From Melaminivora suipulveris (GTDB taxonomy: Bacteria; Pseudomonadota; Gammaproteobacteria; Burkholderiales; Burkholderiaceae_C): a stretch of DNA of 64,000 nt. The stretch is from contig NZ_CP027667.1 in assembly GCF_003008575.1 (NCBI RefSeq), positions 2,504,001 through 2,568,000 of the forward strand, in the 5' to 3' direction. The notes under the pieces were generated by a model. It was not told the origin of the DNA. It was given only the letters and a program-made list of their open reading frames with translations, and ran no database searches. Shown one piece after another: positions 9,567 to 18,992 of this stretch (positions are counted from its first letter, which is position 1; each line of letters begins with the position of its first letter). The translations under genes and the position numbers were made by a program.

Positions 9567-11330
9567 TCAGAACGACTCCCAGTCGCCGTCGGCCGTGGGG
9601 GCTGTCTGCAGGGCAGGAGCTGTGGCGGGCCGCGAAGGTGCGGGCGCAGCGGCTGCCCGCGCCGGCGGCTTCATTGATGAAGTCGCAGCAGTGGGGCGCG
9701 CCACAGGAGCCGGGCGGTAGGCCGGAACGGCGCGGTCTGCCAACGCGGAAACTGGCGCACCCGCGCCGCCCTCCAGACGGAACAGCGCCACCACCTCGGT
9801 GAGTTTGAGCGCCTGCTCACGCAGGCTCTCGGCGGCGGCGGTGGACTCCTCGACCAGCGCCGAGTTCTGCTGCGTCATCTGGTCGAGCTGGTTCATGGCG
9901 GTGCTGATCTGGGTGATGCCCTGGCTTTGCTCGGAGGTGGCCGCGCCAATCTCGCCGATGATGTCCGAGACGCGCTGCACGCTGGTCACGATCTCGCCCA
10001 TGGTGCTGCCGGCGCTGCCCACCAGCTGCGTGCCACTCTCCACCTTCTGCACCGAGGCCTGGATCAGCGCGGTGATCTCCTTGGCCGCCGCCGCCGAGCG
10101 CTGGGCGAGCTGGCGTACTTCGGCCGCGACCACGGCGAAGCCCCGGCCCTGCTCGCCGGCGCGCGCCGCCTCCACCGCGGCGTTCAGCGCCAGGATGTTG
10201 GTCTGAAAAGCGATGCCATCGATCACGCCGGTGATGTCGCTGATCTTGCTGCTGCCGGCGTTGATGTCCTGCATGGTCTGCACCACCTGCGCGACCACTT
10301 CGCCGCCGCGCGCGGCCACCTGCGCGGCCGAGCCGGCCAGCTGGTTGGCCGTCTGAGCCGAATCCGAGGTCTGGCGCACGGTGCCGGTGAGCTGCGCCAT
10401 GCTGCTGGCCGTGGCCTGCAGGTTGCTTGCGGTGTCCTCGGTGCGGTGCGCCAGGTCGTTGTTGCCCTGGGCGATTTCGGCGGCGGCGGTGGCGATGCTG
10501 TCCGAGGCCGAGCGCACCTCGGCCACCAGGCGGCGCAGCGAGGCCACCATCTGCGCCAGGCCGTCCAGCAGCGAGCCGGCGGCGCTGGCCGGGATGGGTG
10601 TGTCCAGGCGGCCCTGCGCCACCTCGGACATGACGGCCATGGCCTGCGCCGGGTCGCCGCCGATCTGGCGCAGCACCGAGCGCAGCACCGCCCAGCCCAC
10701 GGCCGCCACCAGCAATAGCATCACGGCGACCAGCGCGACGTCCTTGAGCAGGGCGCGCTGCACGGCGGCGTCCACGTCGTCCATGTACAGGCCCGAGCCG
10801 ACGAACCAGTTCCAGCCGTCGATGCGCATGGCGTACTGCAGCTTGGGGGCCAGCGCCTGCTCGCCGGGACGCGGAAACATGGCAGCAACGAAGGCCCGGC
10901 CATCGCGGCTGGCGGCCAGCGCGTCGCTGATCTGGCGCAGCAGGTCCATGCCCGTGCCGTCCTTGAGCTTGCCGGCCATGTCCTGGCCTTCCCACTCGGG
11001 CTTGATGGGGTGCATCACGCCGCGGCTGTCCAGCGTCCAGATGTAGAAGTATTCGGTGCGGCCGTCCGGGCCGCCGTAGCGCGCGCCGCGCACGGCCTCC
11101 CGTGCCGCGTTCTGCGCCTCCTGCACCGGCATGGCGCCGCTGTCGGCCTTGGCCTTGTAGGCCGCGACGATGCTGTGTGCGGACTGCACGGCGGTGGCCA
11201 GGGTGTCCTGGCGCGCTTGCAGGATCAGGCGGCGCTCCTGCACCAGCGCGAGGGTGGCCATCGCCATCAGCGCCAGCAGCGCGGTGGCGAGCATCGTCAG
11301 GATCTTGGCCTTGAAGCTCAGCTTGTTCAT
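9567..11330 (-). CDS. Methyl-accepting chemotaxis protein with Cache domain
   Basis: A 587-residue chemoreceptor. The N-terminus has one membrane segment ([20 protein letters not shown]). A periplasmic single-Cache domain follows, with [26 protein letters not shown] and [17 protein letters not shown], then a second membrane segment ([20 protein letters not shown]), a HAMP domain and the cytoplasmic coiled coil. The hairpin tip is [20 protein letters not shown] with [18 protein letters not shown]. It ends in DWESF after a flexible Ala/Pro linker, matching the xWxxF tether that recruits CheR/CheB. The start is the ATG before [10 protein letters not shown]; the open frame runs far upstream only because of GC content. 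The ligand is unknown; Cache domains of this type often bind small organic acids. Confidence 0.93.
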   Translation of the reverse strand: MNKLSFKAKILTMLATALLALMAMATLALVQERRLILQARQDTLATAVQSAHSIVAAYKAKADSGAMPVQEAQNAAREAVRGARYGGPDGRTEYFYIWTLDSRGVMHPIKPEWEGQDMAGKLKDGTGMDLLRQISDALAASRDGRAFVAAMFPRPGEQALAPKLQYAMRIDGWNWFVGSGLYMDDVDAAVQRALLKDVALVAVMLLLVAAVGWAVLRSVLRQIGGDPAQAMAVMSEVAQGRLDTPIPASAAGSLLDGLAQMVASLRRLVAEVRSASDSIATAAAEIAQGNNDLAHRTEDTASNLQATASSMAQLTGTVRQTSDSAQTANQLAGSAAQVAARGGEVVAQVVQTMQDINAGSSKISDITGVIDGIAFQTNILALNAAVEAARAGEQGRGFAVVAAEVRQLAQRSAAAAKEITALIQASVQKVESGTQLVGSAGSTMGEIVTSVQRVSDIIGEIGAATSEQSQGITQISTAMNQLDQMTQQNSALVEESTAAAESLREQALKLTEVVALFRLEGGAGAPVSALADRAVPAYRPAPVARPTAATSSMKPPARAAAAPAPSRPATAPALQTAPTADGDWESF

Positions 11331-11425
11331 GGGGTGGGAACTGAAGGGGAAAAATGACAGGGCTGCGGGAGATGGCTGCGGCCCTTGGGGCTGGCGCTGG
11401 ATGGCGCGCCGCCCGCGCCCTTGCT

Positions 11426-11452
11426 TTATCGGCGCGATAGTCGCCTTTCTGA
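11426..11452 (-). promoter_or_regulatory. Possible FliA (sigma-28) promoter of the chemoreceptor gene
   Basis: On the minus strand 11433-11426 reads GCCGATAA, an exact match to the flagellar sigma-28 -10 element. The -35 position (11452-11445, TCAGAAAG) is only a weak match to TAAAGTTT. It lies about 95 bases upstream of the chemoreceptor ATG in the intergenic region shared with lpxC. Chemoreceptors are commonly class 3 flagellar genes, so the position is sensible. Confidence 0.45.
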
Positions 11453-11486
11453 AGGGCTGCCAACCCCAGCCACCTAAAATCGCCGG

Positions 11487-12410
11487 ATGCTCCAGCAACG
11501 CACCATCAAGACTCTGACACGCGCCGTCGGCGTGGGGCTGCACAGCGGCCAGCGGGTCGAGCTGACGCTGCGCCCGGCGGCGGCGGATACCGGCATCGTC
11601 TTTCGCCGCGTGGACCTGCCCGAACCGGTGGACATCCCCGTCAGCGCCGAGTCGGTGGTGGACACGCGCATGGCTTCCACCATCGGCGTCGGCGGCGCCA
11701 AGGTGCACACGGTGGAGCACCTGATGTCGGCCTGCGCCGGCCTGGGGCTGGACAACCTGTACGTGGACATCACCGCCGAGGAAGTGCCCATCCTGGACGG
11801 ATCGTCGGCGTCCTTCGTGTTCCTGCTGCAAAGCGCCGGCATCGAGCTGCAGAACGCGCCCAAGCGCTTCATCCGCGTGCTCAAGGCCGTGGAGGTGCGC
11901 GAGGGCGAGGGCAGCAATCTCAAGTGGGCGCGGCTGGACCCCTACCACGGCTTCAAGCTGCGTTTCGAGATCGACTTCGCGCACCCGGCGGTGGATTCCA
12001 CCGGCCAGAGCGTGGAGTTCGACCTGGGCGAGGGCAACTACGCACGCGACATCGCCCGCGCACGCACCTTCGGTTTCACGCGCGACGTGGAGATGCTGCG
12101 CGCCAGCGGCCGGGCACTCGGCGGCGGGCTGGACAACGCCATCGTCATGGACGACTACAAGGTGCTCAACGCCGATGGCCTGCGCTACGACGCCGAGTTC
12201 GCGCGGCACAAGATCCTGGACGCCATGGGGGATTTGTACCTGGTCGGCAAGCCGCTTTTGGCCGCCTACAGCGCGCACCGATCGGGCCACGCCATGAACA
12301 ACCTGCTGCTGCGCGAGCTGCTGGCCCGGCCGGACGCGTGGGAGCTGGCCACCTTCGAGCACGAGCGCCTGGCGCCGCGCGGCTTCGCCCAGCCGCTGCG
12401 CGCCTGGTGA
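11487..12410 (+). CDS. lpxC: UDP-3-O-acyl-N-acetylglucosamine deacetylase LpxC
   Basis: A 307-residue zinc-dependent cytoplasmic deacetylase that catalyses the committed step of lipid A synthesis. Seen are the N-terminal [18 protein letters not shown], the zinc ligand motif [24 protein letters not shown], the second zinc motif [12 protein letters not shown], and [13 protein letters not shown] with the catalytic histidine. Length is typical. In many proteobacteria it directly follows ftsZ; here a chemoreceptor on the other strand lies between. A 58-codon membrane-protein gene follows after 19 bases. Confidence 0.97.
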   Translation: MLQQRTIKTLTRAVGVGLHSGQRVELTLRPAAADTGIVFRRVDLPEPVDIPVSAESVVDTRMASTIGVGGAKVHTVEHLMSACAGLGLDNLYVDITAEEVPILDGSSASFVFLLQSAGIELQNAPKRFIRVLKAVEVREGEGSNLKWARLDPYHGFKLRFEIDFAHPAVDSTGQSVEFDLGEGNYARDIARARTFGFTRDVEMLRASGRALGGGLDNAIVMDDYKVLNADGLRYDAEFARHKILDAMGDLYLVGKPLLAAYSAHRSGHAMNNLLLRELLARPDAWELATFEHERLAPRGFAQPLRAW

Positions 12411-12429
12411 TTGCGGCGAGAGGCGCGCC

Positions 12430-12606
12430 ATGGCGGTGGTACGAGGACTGGTCTTTTTGCTGCTGCTGGTCGCGGCCGTGTGTTTTGCCCTCTTCGCCGC
12501 CACCGGCAAGCCGCGCTACAAGCGCCTCGGGCTCGCGATCTTGAAGTGGACGGTGGCTGCTGCGCTGGTCTTCTTTGGCGTGCTGATCGTGCAGCGTGTG
12601 GTTTGA
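12430..12606 (+). CDS. Small two-helix membrane protein (58 aa)
   Basis: A 58-residue protein directly after lpxC. It has two hydrophobic segments, [17 protein letters not shown] (residues 7-23) and [16 protein letters not shown] (about 40-55), joined by a short basic loop ([10 protein letters not shown]). That predicts a hairpin in the inner membrane. The start ATG at 12430 lies 19 bases after the lpxC stop, so it is probably in the same transcript. No enzymatic motif is visible; the family is not one I can name. It is too short for ordinary length cut-offs and is easily missed. Confidence 0.7.
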   Translation: MAVVRGLVFLLLLVAAVCFALFAATGKPRYKRLGLAILKWTVAAALVFFGVLIVQRVV

Positions 12607-12654
12607 GGGGAGGTTTTGCGATGAGCGCTCAACGCCCAGCGCCCTATACTGCCC

Positions 12655-12757
12655 CCGCTCCGGGGTGCACGAACGTACAAATGGCGTGCTGAGATGGCGG
12701 ACCCGACCGCCAAAACCGCGAACTTGATCTGGTTAGTACCAGCGTAAGAAGAGCTGC
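12655..12757 (+). ncRNA. TPP riboswitch (THI element) of thiC
   Basis: The thi-box core is clear: CTGAGA at 12689-12694, ACCC at 12701-12704, and the second conserved arm GATCTGGTTAGTACCAGCG at 12726-12744. The closing stem can form between GCTC (12657-12660) and GAGC (12750-12753). A -10-like TATACT lies at 12644-12649, just upstream. The element precedes thiC by about 100 bases. There is no obvious T-tract terminator after it, so control through translation initiation is more likely than termination. Confidence 0.93.
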
Positions 12758-12842
12758 AGTGGGATGGCGATTGCGTGCGTGTGCGCCTGGGTGCCGAGCG
12801 CCTGCCCGTCCTGCCGATTGCGGAGCATTCCCTTCACCATGA

Positions 12843-14790
<1,948 letters not shown>

Positions 14791-14873
14791 AATCGGCTGC
14801 CGGAAGGGACAGGCCGCACCGGTGATTACCCTGGACGTGTTGCCATTTGTTGCGGCCTATGATGCCCGCAGGG

Positions 14874-14899
14874 CCGGCCCCACGAGGGCCGGTTTTTTT
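14874..14899 (+). terminator. Terminator-like hairpin 18 bases before the chemoreceptor start
   Basis: CCGGCCC (14874-14880), loop CACGA, GGGCCGG (14886-14892), then seven T residues. It is a complete intrinsic terminator. It could end the thiC transcript, but the ATG of the next gene is at 14918, so any chemoreceptor promoter must lie upstream of or inside it. A TATGAT hexamer sits at 14858-14863. Either the chemoreceptor depends on read-through or antitermination, or its promoter overlaps the hairpin. Confidence 0.75.
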
Positions 14900-14917
14900 C
14901 TGCCAGAGGTCTTGTCC

Positions 14918-16567
14918 ATGTCCGTATTGAGGCGCACGTCCATCCGCGCGCGGCTGTATGCCGCCACGGCCTTCTCCCTGTTGCTGTTGGTGGCCGTGGG
15001 CGCCCTGGGCTATGGCGCACTGGAGCAGGCGCGCTCGACCGTGCACGAACTGTTCGCCCGTCAGGTGCAAACGCTCACCACCATGACCGAGTTGCGTACC
15101 CGCCTGGGCCAGTTGCGCCGCATCGAAAAAGATATCGTCATCAACTTCAACAACTCCGACGAGGTCAACGCCTTGCGCGAGAACTGGGCGCAACAGCTTG
15201 GCGGTCTGCGCCAGGGCTTGACCGCGGGGCGCACGGGGCACGACAACGATGAGCGCTTTCGCGGCGCCATCGACCAGGCGCTGGCAGAGCTCACGCTGTA
15301 TGCCGATGGCATCACGCCGATCTTCGAGCAGATCGAGCGCGCGCAGCTTGACGGCGCTGGCGCTGGCGCGTATGCCGACCGCCTGAAAGGTCACGTGCAG
15401 GCCGTCGACCGTGTGCTGGCCGAGCTGGGCACGCAGGCGCGCGAGCGCATGGACGAGGCGCGCGCGCAGATGGATGCGCGCACCGCGCGCATGGCCCTCG
15501 TGATCGCCGCCGCCGTGGCGCTGGGGCTGGCCGTGCTGGTGCCGCTGACGCTGCTCACCGTGCGCTCCATTGCGCGCTCGTTGCAGCAGGCCGGCCAGCT
15601 CGCCGGGCGCATCGCCGCGGGCGACCTGTCGCAGATCGTGCCGGCCGGCAGCGGCGACGAGATCGGCCAGTTGATCGACGCCATGGCGCGCATGCAGGAA
15701 TCACTGCGCACGCTGGTCGGGCAGGTGCAGCAGGCGGCGGGCAGCATCGGCGCGGCCAGCGCCGAGATTGCTTCAGGCAACCAGGACCTGAGCCAGCGCA
15801 CCGAACAGGCCGCGGCCAGCCTGCAGCAGACGGCCTCGTCCATGGAGATGCTCACCGGCACGGTGCAGCAAAGCGCCGAGTCCTCGCGCAGCGCCAGCCG
15901 CCTGGCTGCCTCGGCCGCCGAAGTGGCCGAGCGGGGCGGCGCGGTGGTCACTCAGGTGGTGCAAACCATGGACGAAATCTCCGAGAGCTCGCGGCGCATC
16001 GGCGACATCACCGGCGTGATCGACTCCATCGCCTTCCAGACCAACATCCTGGCATTGAATGCCGCCGTCGAGGCTGCGCGCGCCGGCGAGTCGGGCCGGG
16101 GCTTCGCCGTGGTCGCCAGCGAGGTGCGCAGCCTGGCGCAGCGTTCGGCGCAGGCGGCGCGCGAGATCAAGGGGTTGATCCACGATGCGGGCGAGCGCGT
16201 CGCCGGCGGCACGCGGCTGGTGGGCGAGGCCGGCCAGACCATGGCGCAGATCGTGGACGGCGTGCGCCGCGTCTCGGGCATCGTCGCCGAGATCACCGAG
16301 AGCGCGGCGCTGCAAAGCGAGAACCTGGCGCAGATCAACCAGTCGGTGGCGCACCTGGACCGCATGACGCAGCAAAACGCCGCGTTGGTCGAGGAGTCCA
16401 CCGCCGCATCGGCGGCGCTCAACGACCAGGCACGTCAACTGGCGCACGCCGCCGGGCAGTTCCAGCTGGGTGGCGAAGGGGGCATCGCCACGGCGCTGGC
16501 GGCGCCATCCGGCGTTTCGGCTCCGGTGCCGCGCACGCACCGTCTGCCGGCGTCCGCCACCGCCTGA
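14918..16567 (+). CDS. Methyl-accepting chemotaxis protein, four-helix-bundle type
   Basis: A 549-residue chemoreceptor. The first membrane segment is around residues 12-32 ([21 protein letters not shown]), then a periplasmic helical domain of about 160 residues of the 4HB type ([18 protein letters not shown]). The second membrane segment is [21 protein letters not shown], followed by HAMP and the signalling coiled coil with [20 protein letters not shown] and [20 protein letters not shown]. Unlike the other two receptors here it ends in [10 protein letters not shown] with no CheR/CheB-binding pentapeptide. The start at 14918 is preferred over 14822 because it puts a basic cytoplasmic N-terminus ([13 protein letters not shown]) just before the membrane segment. 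Confidence 0.92.
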   Translation: MSVLRRTSIRARLYAATAFSLLLLVAVGALGYGALEQARSTVHELFARQVQTLTTMTELRTRLGQLRRIEKDIVINFNNSDEVNALRENWAQQLGGLRQGLTAGRTGHDNDERFRGAIDQALAELTLYADGITPIFEQIERAQLDGAGAGAYADRLKGHVQAVDRVLAELGTQARERMDEARAQMDARTARMALVIAAAVALGLAVLVPLTLLTVRSIARSLQQAGQLAGRIAAGDLSQIVPAGSGDEIGQLIDAMARMQESLRTLVGQVQQAAGSIGAASAEIASGNQDLSQRTEQAAASLQQTASSMEMLTGTVQQSAESSRSASRLAASAAEVAERGGAVVTQVVQTMDEISESSRRIGDITGVIDSIAFQTNILALNAAVEAARAGESGRGFAVVASEVRSLAQRSAQAAREIKGLIHDAGERVAGGTRLVGEAGQTMAQIVDGVRRVSGIVAEITESAALQSENLAQINQSVAHLDRMTQQNAALVEESTAASAALNDQARQLAHAAGQFQLGGEGGIATALAAPSGVSAPVPRTHRLPASATA

Positions 16568-16592
16568 GGCGGCCGGCGCGGCGCGTGAAAGC

Positions 16593-16618
16593 AAAACGCC
16601 CGGCACCGGCCGGGCGTT
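16593..16618 (-). terminator. Intrinsic terminator, best oriented for the minus strand
   Basis: A perfect 10-bp stem, AACGCCCGGC (16595-16604) and GCCGGGCGTT (16609-16618), with a 4-base loop. On the minus strand the stem is followed by T residues (AAAA on the plus strand at 16593-16596), which suits the end of the minus-strand gene finishing at 16647. It may also slow plus-strand transcription from the chemoreceptor. Confidence 0.75.
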
Positions 16619-16646
16619 GCAGGAGAGCGGGCAGATCCGCGCCGGC

Positions 16647-16958
16647 TCAGAAGCTCACGGCCATGGCCGGCACGTCCACGCGTACCACCGGGCGCGACAG
16701 GGCGGCCACGGCGGCGGCGGCGAATTGCTGGCCCCAGGCGGCGTCGGCGAACTGGCGCTCACCGGCGGCCTGCGCGATGGTCAGCACCTTGTCGGCCAGC
16801 AACACCTTGCCGCTGGCGCGCAGCGGCTCGCATTCCAGACGCAGGAATTCGTCGTCCAGCCAGCGGCGCGCCTGCTCGTGCTCCATCGGCGCGCCGGCCT
16901 GCGGGTCCAGTCGCAGCTCCTGGCCGGGGGTGAGGGTGACGAAGACTTCGCTTTGCAT
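16647..16958 (-). CDS. Conserved hypothetical protein, 103 aa
   Basis: A 103-residue soluble protein beginning MQSEVFVTLTPGQELRLDPQ. It contains DEFLRLECEPLRASGKVLLADKVLTIAQAAGERQFADA and ends with a hydrophobic, Ala-rich helix and VRVDVPAMAVSF. No membrane segment or signal peptide is present. It lies 47 bases downstream of the DAHP synthase gene on the same strand and before a terminator, so it is probably the last gene of that transcript. I do not recognise the family. Confidence 0.7.
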   Translation of the reverse strand: MQSEVFVTLTPGQELRLDPQAGAPMEHEQARRWLDDEFLRLECEPLRASGKVLLADKVLTIAQAAGERQFADAAWGQQFAAAAVAALSRPVVRVDVPAMAVSF

Positions 16959-17005
16959 GGGGCGCCTTTGATGGTGGTGGTTGCGTGGTGCTGGAGCGTT
17001 CGAGC

Positions 17006-18127
17006 TTACACCGCGCTGCGCCGGGCCTGAACGGCCGCAGCCAGCTCGGCCAGGAGCTGCGCCGAATCGTCCCAGCCCAGGCAGGCGTCGGTGATGCTCT
17101 TGCCGTATTCCAGCGCCTGCGGGTCGTCGCTGCCGGGGGTGAACTTCTGCGCACCGGCGGCCAGGTGGCTCTCGATCATCACGCCGAAGATGCCGCGCGA
17201 GCCGCCAGCGATCTGCCCGGCGATGTCGCGCGCCACGTCGCGCTGCTTGTCGTGCTGCTTGCTGCTGTTGGCGTGGCTGCAGTCGATCATCAGCGACGCC
17301 GGCAGGCCGGCGGCGGCCAGGTCCTTGCAGGCGGCGGCCACACTGGCGGCGTCGTAGTTGGGCGCCTTGCCGCCGCGCAGGATGACGTGGCAGTCCCGGT
17401 TGCCAGCGGTGTGCACGATGGCCACCTGGCCGTTCTTGTGCACCGACAGGAAGTGGTGGCCGCGGCTCGCGGACTGGATGGCGTCCGTGGCGATGCGGAT
17501 GTTGCCGTCAGTGCCGTTCTTGAAGCCAATCGGCGCCGAGATGCCCGAGGCCAGCTCGCGGTGCACCTGGCTCTCCGTCGTGCGCGCGCCAATGGCGCCC
17601 CAGCTGATCAGATCGCCGATGTACTGCGGGCTGATCACGTCCAGGAACTCGCTGCCCGCCGGCACGCCCAGTCGGTTGATGTCGATCAGCAACTGGCGCG
17701 CGATGCGCAGGCCCTCGTCGATGCGGTAGCTGCCGTCCAGGTAGGGGTCGTTGATCAGCCCCTTCCAGCCCACGGTGGTGCGGGGCTTTTCGAAGTACAC
17801 GCGCATGACGATCTCCAGCTCGCCGGCGTACTGCTCGCGCACGGCCTGCAGGCGTCGCGCATAGTCCAGCGCGGCCTGCGGGTTGTGGATCGAGCACGGG
17901 CCGATGACCACCAGCAGCCGGTCGTCCTGGCCGTTCATGATGCGCTGGATGTTCTTGCGCGTGCTGGCGATGAGGCTTTCCACCTCAGAGCCCCGAATGG
18001 GGAAGAAGCGGATCAGGTGATCGGGAGGCGGAAGCACGGTGATGTCCTGGATGCGTTGGTCGTCGGTCTGGCTGGTTTTGTCGACGTCGGGGTACCAGGT
18101 GTCGGGCGTGGGGATGCGGGCGTTCAT
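17006..18127 (-). CDS. aroG: 3-deoxy-7-phosphoheptulonate (DAHP) synthase, type I
   Basis: A 373-residue enzyme that condenses phosphoenolpyruvate and erythrose-4-phosphate, the entry step of aromatic amino acid synthesis. AroF/G/H-type motifs seen are LLVVIGPCSIHNPQAALDYA, MRVYFEKPRTTVGWKGLINDP, SWGAIGARTTESQVHRELASG, GFKNGTDGN, HHFLSVHKNGQ, LRGGKAPNYD, LMIDCSHANSSK and GVMIESHL. The start at 18127 has GAGGA upstream; an earlier in-frame ATG at 18187 would place 20 odd residues over the leader terminator. Its transcription seems controlled by an aromatic leader-peptide attenuator. Which paralogue it is (F, G or H) cannot be decided here, so the symbol is provisional. Confidence 0.95.
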   Translation of the reverse strand: MNARIPTPDTWYPDVDKTSQTDDQRIQDITVLPPPDHLIRFFPIRGSEVESLIASTRKNIQRIMNGQDDRLLVVIGPCSIHNPQAALDYARRLQAVREQYAGELEIVMRVYFEKPRTTVGWKGLINDPYLDGSYRIDEGLRIARQLLIDINRLGVPAGSEFLDVISPQYIGDLISWGAIGARTTESQVHRELASGISAPIGFKNGTDGNIRIATDAIQSASRGHHFLSVHKNGQVAIVHTAGNRDCHVILRGGKAPNYDAASVAAACKDLAAAGLPASLMIDCSHANSSKQHDKQRDVARDIAGQIAGGSRGIFGVMIESHLAAGAQKFTPGSDDPQALEYGKSITDACLGWDDSAQLLAELAAAVQARRSAV

Positions 18128-18185
18128 GGGTGCTTCCTCGGGGTGGTCGGTGAATGGGCGGATGGTGGATGAAAAAACAAAGGGC

Positions 18186-18222
18186 AAAAAAAACCGCCGG
18201 GCTGGTATCAGCTTCGGCGGTT
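18186..18222 (-). terminator. Attenuator terminator upstream of aroG
   Basis: On the minus strand an 8-bp stem AACCGCCG (18222-18215) pairs with CGGCGGTT (18199-18192). An inner GCTG/CAGC stem lies in its loop, and the run of T residues continues to 18186. It lies between the leader peptide gene and the aroG ATG (18127), so it terminates before the structural gene. A GGCGG segment at the end of the leader ORF (18275-18271) can pair with CCGCC of the terminator arm and would act as antiterminator. Confidence 0.85.
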
Positions 18223-18266
18223 GTCTGGAGGGCTTGGTATTCGGTCAGGGTGCGCGCGTACCTCTC

Positions 18267-18326
18267 TCATCCGCCATGGACAGAGAACCAAAAAAAGTAA
18301 AAGTAGGACGCGCTGCGGCTGCTCAT
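18267..18326 (-). CDS. Aromatic leader peptide of the aroG attenuator (19 aa)
   Basis: A 19-residue ORF reading MSSRSASYFYFFWFSVHGG. Seven consecutive codons specify Tyr-Phe-Tyr-Phe-Phe-Trp-Phe, an arrangement expected only of an attenuation leader sensing charged aromatic tRNAs. It stops 44 bases before the terminator arm. The last two codons (Gly-Gly) carry GGCGG, complementary to that arm, so a ribosome that finishes the peptide would mask the antiterminator, while one stalled on the aromatic codons would leave it free. No Shine-Dalgarno is visible and the putative -10 is about seven bases upstream, so the leader mRNA may be leaderless. By analogy with pheL and trpL. Confidence 0.82.
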   Translation of the reverse strand: MSSRSASYFYFFWFSVHGG

Positions 18327-18333
18327 GCGAATC

Positions 18334-18363
18334 AATGTAGCACGCTTTGCGGCGCTGCAACAA
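18334..18363 (-). promoter_or_regulatory. Candidate sigma-70 promoter of the aroG leader
   Basis: On the minus strand TTGTTG (18363-18358) and TACATT (18339-18334) are separated by 18 bases. Both are imperfect matches. They would start transcription within a few bases of the leader peptide ATG at 18326. No other good pair is seen before the leader. Confidence 0.4.
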
Positions 18364-18394
18364 ACCCCGGCGCTGCTGCGCCGTTGTCACAGCG

Positions 18395-18952
18395 CTACAC
18401 CGGACGGCGCGCCAGCCAGGCGCGCAGTCGTCTGAGCAAAGGCTCCCGGCGCCTGGCCGGCGCCGCCGAGCGCGGTGCATCGCCGCCCTGCTGCTCATAC
18501 AGATCGAGCACCAGCAAGGCCTCGCCCAGAGTGCGCCAGGCCAGGCGCTCGAAATCGGCGAAGCATTGCGGCTCGCCACCGGCGTGCTCGCGCAGCGCGC
18601 GGCGCCAGCGCTCCAGCGCCTGGCGCAAGGCATATACGGCCTGCTGGTAGGCGCCGAACTCGTACAGATCGTGCCAGGCCGAATCCATGCCGGTCAGCAG
18701 CAGCTGGTGCTGGCGCGCCTGGCGAGAAAGCTGCGCCGCCTGGCGCTCGATGGCGTCCAGGGGCTGGTGCTCGCGGCGCACCTGGGTGGTCTGCTCGACC
18801 AGGCCCGACAGGGCCAGCAGGCCGGCGCGCAGCGCCCGTGTGTCCGGGCTGTCGGCGTCCTGCTGCAAAAAGCGCGTGACACTGGAAAAGCCGAAACGCG
18901 AGCCGGCGGTGCGCAGGCTGCTGGGCAGACCGGAGCGCGAGGCGGTCGGCAT
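18395..18952 (-). CDS. Hypothetical helical protein, 185 aa
   Basis: A 185-residue protein without signal peptide or membrane segment. It is mostly helical, rich in Gln, Arg and Leu, with LSGLVEQTTQVRREHQPLDAIERQAAQLSRQARQ, which could form a coiled coil, and WHDLYEFGAYQQAVYALRQALERWRRAL further on. The C-terminus is Arg-rich. It lies 40 bases after tldD on the same strand and is probably cotranscribed with it. No catalytic motif or family is recognised. Confidence 0.65.
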   Translation of the reverse strand: MPTASRSGLPSSLRTAGSRFGFSSVTRFLQQDADSPDTRALRAGLLALSGLVEQTTQVRREHQPLDAIERQAAQLSRQARQHQLLLTGMDSAWHDLYEFGAYQQAVYALRQALERWRRALREHAGGEPQCFADFERLAWRTLGEALLVLDLYEQQGGDAPRSAAPARRREPLLRRLRAWLARRPV

Positions 18953-18992
18953 GCTGCGCGCGGCGGTGCGGCCCCTGTTGCCCCGCCGGCGT

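Noticed and set aside
9567..12509. A 980-codon minus-strand frame apparently extending the chemoreceptor over lpxC
   Set aside because: Chemoreceptor homology and a membrane segment begin at 11330. The upstream part is antisense to lpxC and lacks domain character.
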